DNA of 46,153 nucleotides from an uncultured bacterium (GTDB lineage: Bacteria; Bacillota; Clostridia; Lachnospirales; Lachnospiraceae). This document shows positions 43,179 through 46,153 of the stretch, piece by piece; the stretch's first letter is position 1; each line of letters starts with the position of its first letter. Below the pieces are notes generated by a model that worked only from the letters and a program-made list of their open reading frames with translations, was not told the origin of the DNA and searched no databases. The DNA is taken from contig CANCXX010000038.1 in the NCBI GenBank assembly GCA_947381965.1, positions 1 to 46,153 on the forward strand, read 5' to 3'. Position numbers and translations under genes: made by a program.

Positions 43179-43207
43179 ATTATATCTGCTTATATTTTCA
43201 GTTGCAA
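43179..43207 (-). promoter_or_regulatory. Promoter of the sensor kinase-regulator-sulfatase operon
   Basis: On the minus strand -35 TTGCAA (43202-43207), 17-bp spacer, perfect -10 TATAAT (43179-43184), about 65 bp before the sensor gene. Confidence 0.65.
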
Positions 43208-43236
43208 GAATTAACGCTTCAAAGGCAATTTTAAAA

Positions 43237-43259
43237 CCCCGGACAATTCCTGTCCGGGG
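43237..43259 (-). terminator. Terminator of the solute-binding protein gene
   Basis: CCCCGGACA-N5-TGTCCGGGG followed on the minus strand by TTTTAAAATT. It separates the ABC transporter genes from the kinase operon. Confidence 0.82.
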
Positions 43260-43324
43260 CCTCTTAACATTTTTCTTATATCTTCCGGAATTTTACAACA
43301 GACTGTTTTCCATCTTCCTATTTC

Positions 43325-44896
43325 TTATTTGAAAAATTCATCAATCTGTTTCTGCGCTTCCGCAATAATCGTATCCAGACCTGCTGCTTTAAGCTCTTCC
43401 ACACACTTAGGCACTGCAGTTGCAGGGTCTGATGCTCCTGTCAGCATATCATATTTGTATTTATCCCAAACAGTATTTACATTGGATACTTCATTTTGGA
43501 TATTGGTTACATCCAGTGCAAATCCCAGACAGGTAGATGCTGCTGCTTCCTCATTCTGCTTCTTAACTTCGTCCCACTGATTAGGGTCTGCGCCTTCCTG
43601 GTTACTCATAACAAAGAAAGTTCCTTGTGTGTAAGCAGGCCATGTCCAGTCGTCTCTCAGTCTCTTAACAGTTCCATCTTCTAAATACTCAAAATGGTTT
43701 CCTTCTACACCAAATGCGCACATATCACGGAATTTGGAATCTGTATTCATCAGCTCCAGAACTTTTAATGCCTCTTCTTTATAATTGGAGTTTACAGAAA
43801 TTGCGTTCATAGATCCCTGAATTGTCTCTGTTGTATACAAAGGTCCAAACACCTTTACCGCATCGTACTTTTCTACTCCCTGTAAAACCTGCCACTGTGC
43901 AACTGCGCTGGGCCATCCCTGTGCATTACCAAACGCATTGCCTTTACTGTCTTCTGAAACTACGTTTGCATCAGGATTGATAATACCGTCTGAATACCAG
44001 GAATGCAGAAGTTCCAGGTTAGCCAGGATATCTTCCTGTTCCAGCGTGCAGACTACCTTACGTTCAGCATCGTCAATTTTTACGCCAATTGCCTGAATAC
44101 CGCTTGCTAATCCGTCATATTCATTAAAGAAGCCATTCCACAATGCCCCCTGATTAAGTTTTAAGGGATAGAAGGACTTTCCTTCTCCTTCTTTAATTGT
44201 GCGTACAATCGGGTCAATAGATGCCATATCCTTTACAGTGCCCATATCAATATTATATTTCTGTACATACTGGTCATCAAAATAATAGAACTGTGTCAGG
44301 GATGAATCTTTATAAGTAGGTACCGCATATACATTTCCATGAATCTGGACACCACTCCATAACTTCTCCGGTACAAAACTGTATAGTTCTGGTGTAGCGC
44401 TCTGTACCAAATCACTGATATTCTCAAATGCACCTAAATTTACAAATTTACTGTAATTGGTGTTATTGGTAAACATAATGTCAAAATACTCCCCAGCATT
44501 GACAATGGTATTCATCTTGGAATCATAATCATTCCATCCTGCAATTTTTACATCAATTCTTACGCCGATTTTTTCTTCTGTATAATCGCTGATCTGTGCA
44601 ATTGCCTCATCAAAATCATCTGCCGGTGTACCGCCTACTGTCCACCAGATTAAAGTAGGCACTTCTCCGCTTGCCTGTGACGCATCCTCCGTTTTGTTAT
44701 CAGCCGCGTCAGAAGCATCTGCACTTTCACTGTCAGCGCCAGCGTCTGTGCTTCCGCTGTCAGCAGCCGGCTTGGACGCATCGTCTCCTGTTGTTGACCC
44801 ATCACTGCCTGAATTACCACAGCCTGCCAGCATTCCTGCAGTCATAACAGCAGCCATTCCCAGTGCAAGCAACTTGCTTAAACTTTTCTTTTTCAT
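43325..44896 (-). CDS. Sugar ABC transporter solute-binding lipoprotein
   Basis: 523 aa extracellular lipoprotein. The signal peptide ends in the lipobox LAGC (MKKKSLSKLLALGMAAVMTAGMLAGC, Cys26 acylated). A Ser/Asp/Ala-rich linker of about 50 residues follows, then the binding domain from about residue 78 (VPTLIWWTVGGTPADDFDEAI). Size and the pattern FNEYDGLASGIQAIGVKIDDAERKV recall the large LplA/YtcQ-type CUT1 binding proteins for oligosaccharides. It is encoded next to a YtcP/LplC-type permease gene. TAAGGAGG precedes the ATG. A terminator follows. The ligand is unknown; the linked sulfatase suggests a sulfated oligosaccharide. Confidence 0.92.
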   Translation of the reverse strand: MKKKSLSKLLALGMAAVMTAGMLAGCGNSGSDGSTTGDDASKPAADSGSTDAGADSESADASDAADNKTEDASQASGEVPTLIWWTVGGTPADDFDEAIAQISDYTEEKIGVRIDVKIAGWNDYDSKMNTIVNAGEYFDIMFTNNTNYSKFVNLGAFENISDLVQSATPELYSFVPEKLWSGVQIHGNVYAVPTYKDSSLTQFYYFDDQYVQKYNIDMGTVKDMASIDPIVRTIKEGEGKSFYPLKLNQGALWNGFFNEYDGLASGIQAIGVKIDDAERKVVCTLEQEDILANLELLHSWYSDGIINPDANVVSEDSKGNAFGNAQGWPSAVAQWQVLQGVEKYDAVKVFGPLYTTETIQGSMNAISVNSNYKEEALKVLELMNTDSKFRDMCAFGVEGNHFEYLEDGTVKRLRDDWTWPAYTQGTFFVMSNQEGADPNQWDEVKKQNEEAAASTCLGFALDVTNIQNEVSNVNTVWDKYKYDMLTGASDPATAVPKCVEELKAAGLDTIIAEAQKQIDEFFK

Positions 44897-45032
44897 ATAA
44901 ATCCTCCTTATTTTAAAATTGCAGCCAGACTTCCTGCTGCCTTTATATCTTCCGGCTATCTCTCATATCTGACAGACAGCCAGGTTGATACCATAATTTA
45001 GTACAATACTCCCCATAATGTGCCAATATCAA

Positions 45033-45983
45033 TCAGCCTTTTACCGCTCCCAAAGTAAGACCGGATATAAAATACTTCTGGAAAAACGGATAAGCGCATG
45101 CAATTGGAGCCACAATAATAACCACAATTGCCATACGTGCTGCTTCCTGCGGCATCTTTGCCAGCATCTCCGCAGCCCCTAAGCCCACAGTTGCAGCATT
45201 CTTTGCCAGCATTTGAATATTCGTCAAAATTGTATTCAGCAATGCCTGTAAGGAATACAGCTTGGAGTCCTCAATATAAAGCATAGACTGATACCAGTCA
45301 TTCCAATAAGCAAAACAAAGAAATAGCCCTATGGTTGCCAGCACCGGCTGGGAAATCGGCAATACAATTCTTGCAAAAATAGTAAACTGACTGGCGCCAT
45401 CCATTTTCGCTGATTCAATCAATGACTCCGGTACAGTTGTCTTAAAGAAGGTACGGCAGACAACCACGTTGAAGGATGAAACACTAAGCGGCAATATTAG
45501 CGCCCATACAGTATTCTTCAATTCCAACAACTGACTTACCACATAATAAGTGGACACCAGACCACCGTTAAATACCATTGGGATAAACACTACCATGGTA
45601 AGAAAACCATTCAGTTTATATCCCGGCCTTGAAAGCACATACCCCATTAAAGTAGTAAGCAGCACTCCAAGAGCTGTTCCTAAAATTGTCACAAAAAGCG
45701 ATACCCCAAGAGCCCGGATAATCATCTTGCTCTGGGAAAGCAGGAAGGTGTAGCCTTCCAGCGAAAAAATCTTCGGTATAAACCGATAACCATATTCTGT
45801 AATAGACGTTTCAGCTGAAAATGAAATTGCTACCACCAGCAGAACCGGTATAACACATGCTAATGCCATCAACAGAAATATAATATTTAAAATCACATTT
45901 GCCGGTTTGGAAATCCGGTTAAAGCGGTCAAACCCATCCGGTTCGTCTTTTTTTATTCTCCGCACCTGTTTCACATTATCCAT
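45033..45983 (-). CDS. CUT1 ABC transporter permease (LplC/YtcP type)
   Basis: 316 aa inner-membrane component with six transmembrane helices. The ATPase-coupling EAA loop reads ESAKMDGASQFTIFARIVLPISQPVLA. The N-terminal extension (RRIKKDEPDGFDRFNRISKPANV) is typical of LplC/YtcP permeases. It acts with the solute-binding protein downstream; the partner LplB-type permease should lie just beyond the right window edge. The shared ATPase of such systems (MsmX-like) is usually encoded elsewhere. AGGAGGAACT is the ribosome binding site, directly after the dispersed repeat. Confidence 0.93.
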   Translation of the reverse strand: MDNVKQVRRIKKDEPDGFDRFNRISKPANVILNIIFLLMALACVIPVLLVVAISFSAETSITEYGYRFIPKIFSLEGYTFLLSQSKMIIRALGVSLFVTILGTALGVLLTTLMGYVLSRPGYKLNGFLTMVVFIPMVFNGGLVSTYYVVSQLLELKNTVWALILPLSVSSFNVVVCRTFFKTTVPESLIESAKMDGASQFTIFARIVLPISQPVLATIGLFLCFAYWNDWYQSMLYIEDSKLYSLQALLNTILTNIQMLAKNAATVGLGAAEMLAKMPQEAARMAIVVIIVAPIACAYPFFQKYFISGLTLGAVKG

Positions 45984-45994
45984 AGTTCCTCCTA

Positions 45995-46153
45995 TTCCAG
46001 TTCCATAAATGCCCTCCCTGTCGCCTTTCTCCTCAGAGCAATTTCTTCACGCTCCGCGTTCATAAATTCTCTGGGCGCCTGTCCGGGCATTTACTGATTT
46101 CCAGTTCCATAAATGCCCTCCCTGTCGCCTTTCTCCTCAGAGCAATTTCTTCA
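45995..46153 (-). repeat. Dispersed leader repeat, tandem copies (104-bp period) at the ABC permease
   Basis: A 55-bp block (ttccagttccataaatgccc...) at 45995-46049 is repeated identically at 46099-46153, offset 104 bp and cut by the window end. Between the copies the inverted repeat GGGCATTTA (46085-46093) / TAAATGCCC (46110-46118) flanks the second TTCCAGTTCC core. On the minus strand the element ends in GGAACTGGAATAG at the permease ribosome binding site. Confidence 0.8.

Overview
The window reads as chromosomal DNA of a spore-forming, anaerobic gut Clostridium-type Firmicute, most likely a Lachnospiraceae member. The basis is moderate GC, strong AGGAGG-type ribosome binding sites, a CotS-like spore coat protein, a SpoIID-type protein, a PerR/reverse rubrerythrin/rubredoxin set, oleate hydratase, and a YesMN-type two-component system next to a CUT1 sugar importer with a sulfatase. 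No rRNA, tRNA or CRISPR array was seen. Species cannot be named from the sequence alone.

Layout. 1-6.1 kb (minus): proS, cca, a CotS-like kinase-fold protein and a PEGA-domain lipoprotein with a Pro/Thr-rich tail. 6.1-9.8 kb (minus): an O-antigen-ligase-like membrane protein, an AI-2E-family exporter and an RluA-type pseudouridine synthase. 9.8-12.0 kb (minus): a histidine kinase/OmpR regulator pair. 12.2-13.4 kb (plus): peroxide defence, perR (with a Per-box-like site at its own promoter), reverse rubrerythrin and a 57-residue rubredoxin. 13.5-18.8 kb (minus): a degenerate PRTase-like protein, an unknown membrane-anchored protein, an S-adenosylhomocysteine-hydrolase family enzyme, an SAH/MTA deaminase-type amidohydrolase and a 2-hydroxyacid dehydrogenase. 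The hydrolase and deaminase suggest SAH recycling by way of S-inosylhomocysteine. 19.0-21.1 kb (plus): an SPFH protein with a ribbon-helix-helix partner, and a MerR regulator. 21.2-29.2 kb: cls, upp, pgi, an M50-like protein, a TPR membrane protein, a UPF0340 protein and a chemotaxis receptor. 29.3-35 kb: a cytosolic GH2 glycosidase, oleate hydratase, a TetR regulator and CutC.

The most striking region is 35.1-39.0 kb. A gene for a SpoIID-like, peptidoglycan-binding, LysM protein is split in two. The halves are separated by a 1,993-bp element that encodes only a small 76-aa protein and a large serine recombinase, all on the same strand. Both junctions share GTAC in the same codon phase. Joining the ends at that tetranucleotide restores an uninterrupted 605-codon reading frame through the SpoIID domain, and the closed element would form an attP-like imperfect dyad centred on GT. 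This is the architecture of a minimal skin-like intervening element, in which excision would rebuild a sporulation-type gene.

39.0-46.15 kb (minus): a sugar ABC transporter permease, a solute-binding lipoprotein, a YesM-type sensor, a YesN-type regulator and a cytosolic Cys-type sulfatase. This looks like a sulfated-glycan uptake locus that continues past the window edge. A dispersed repeat ending in GGAACTGGAATAG lies just before the ribosome binding site of three unrelated genes, twice as copies offset by 104 bp.
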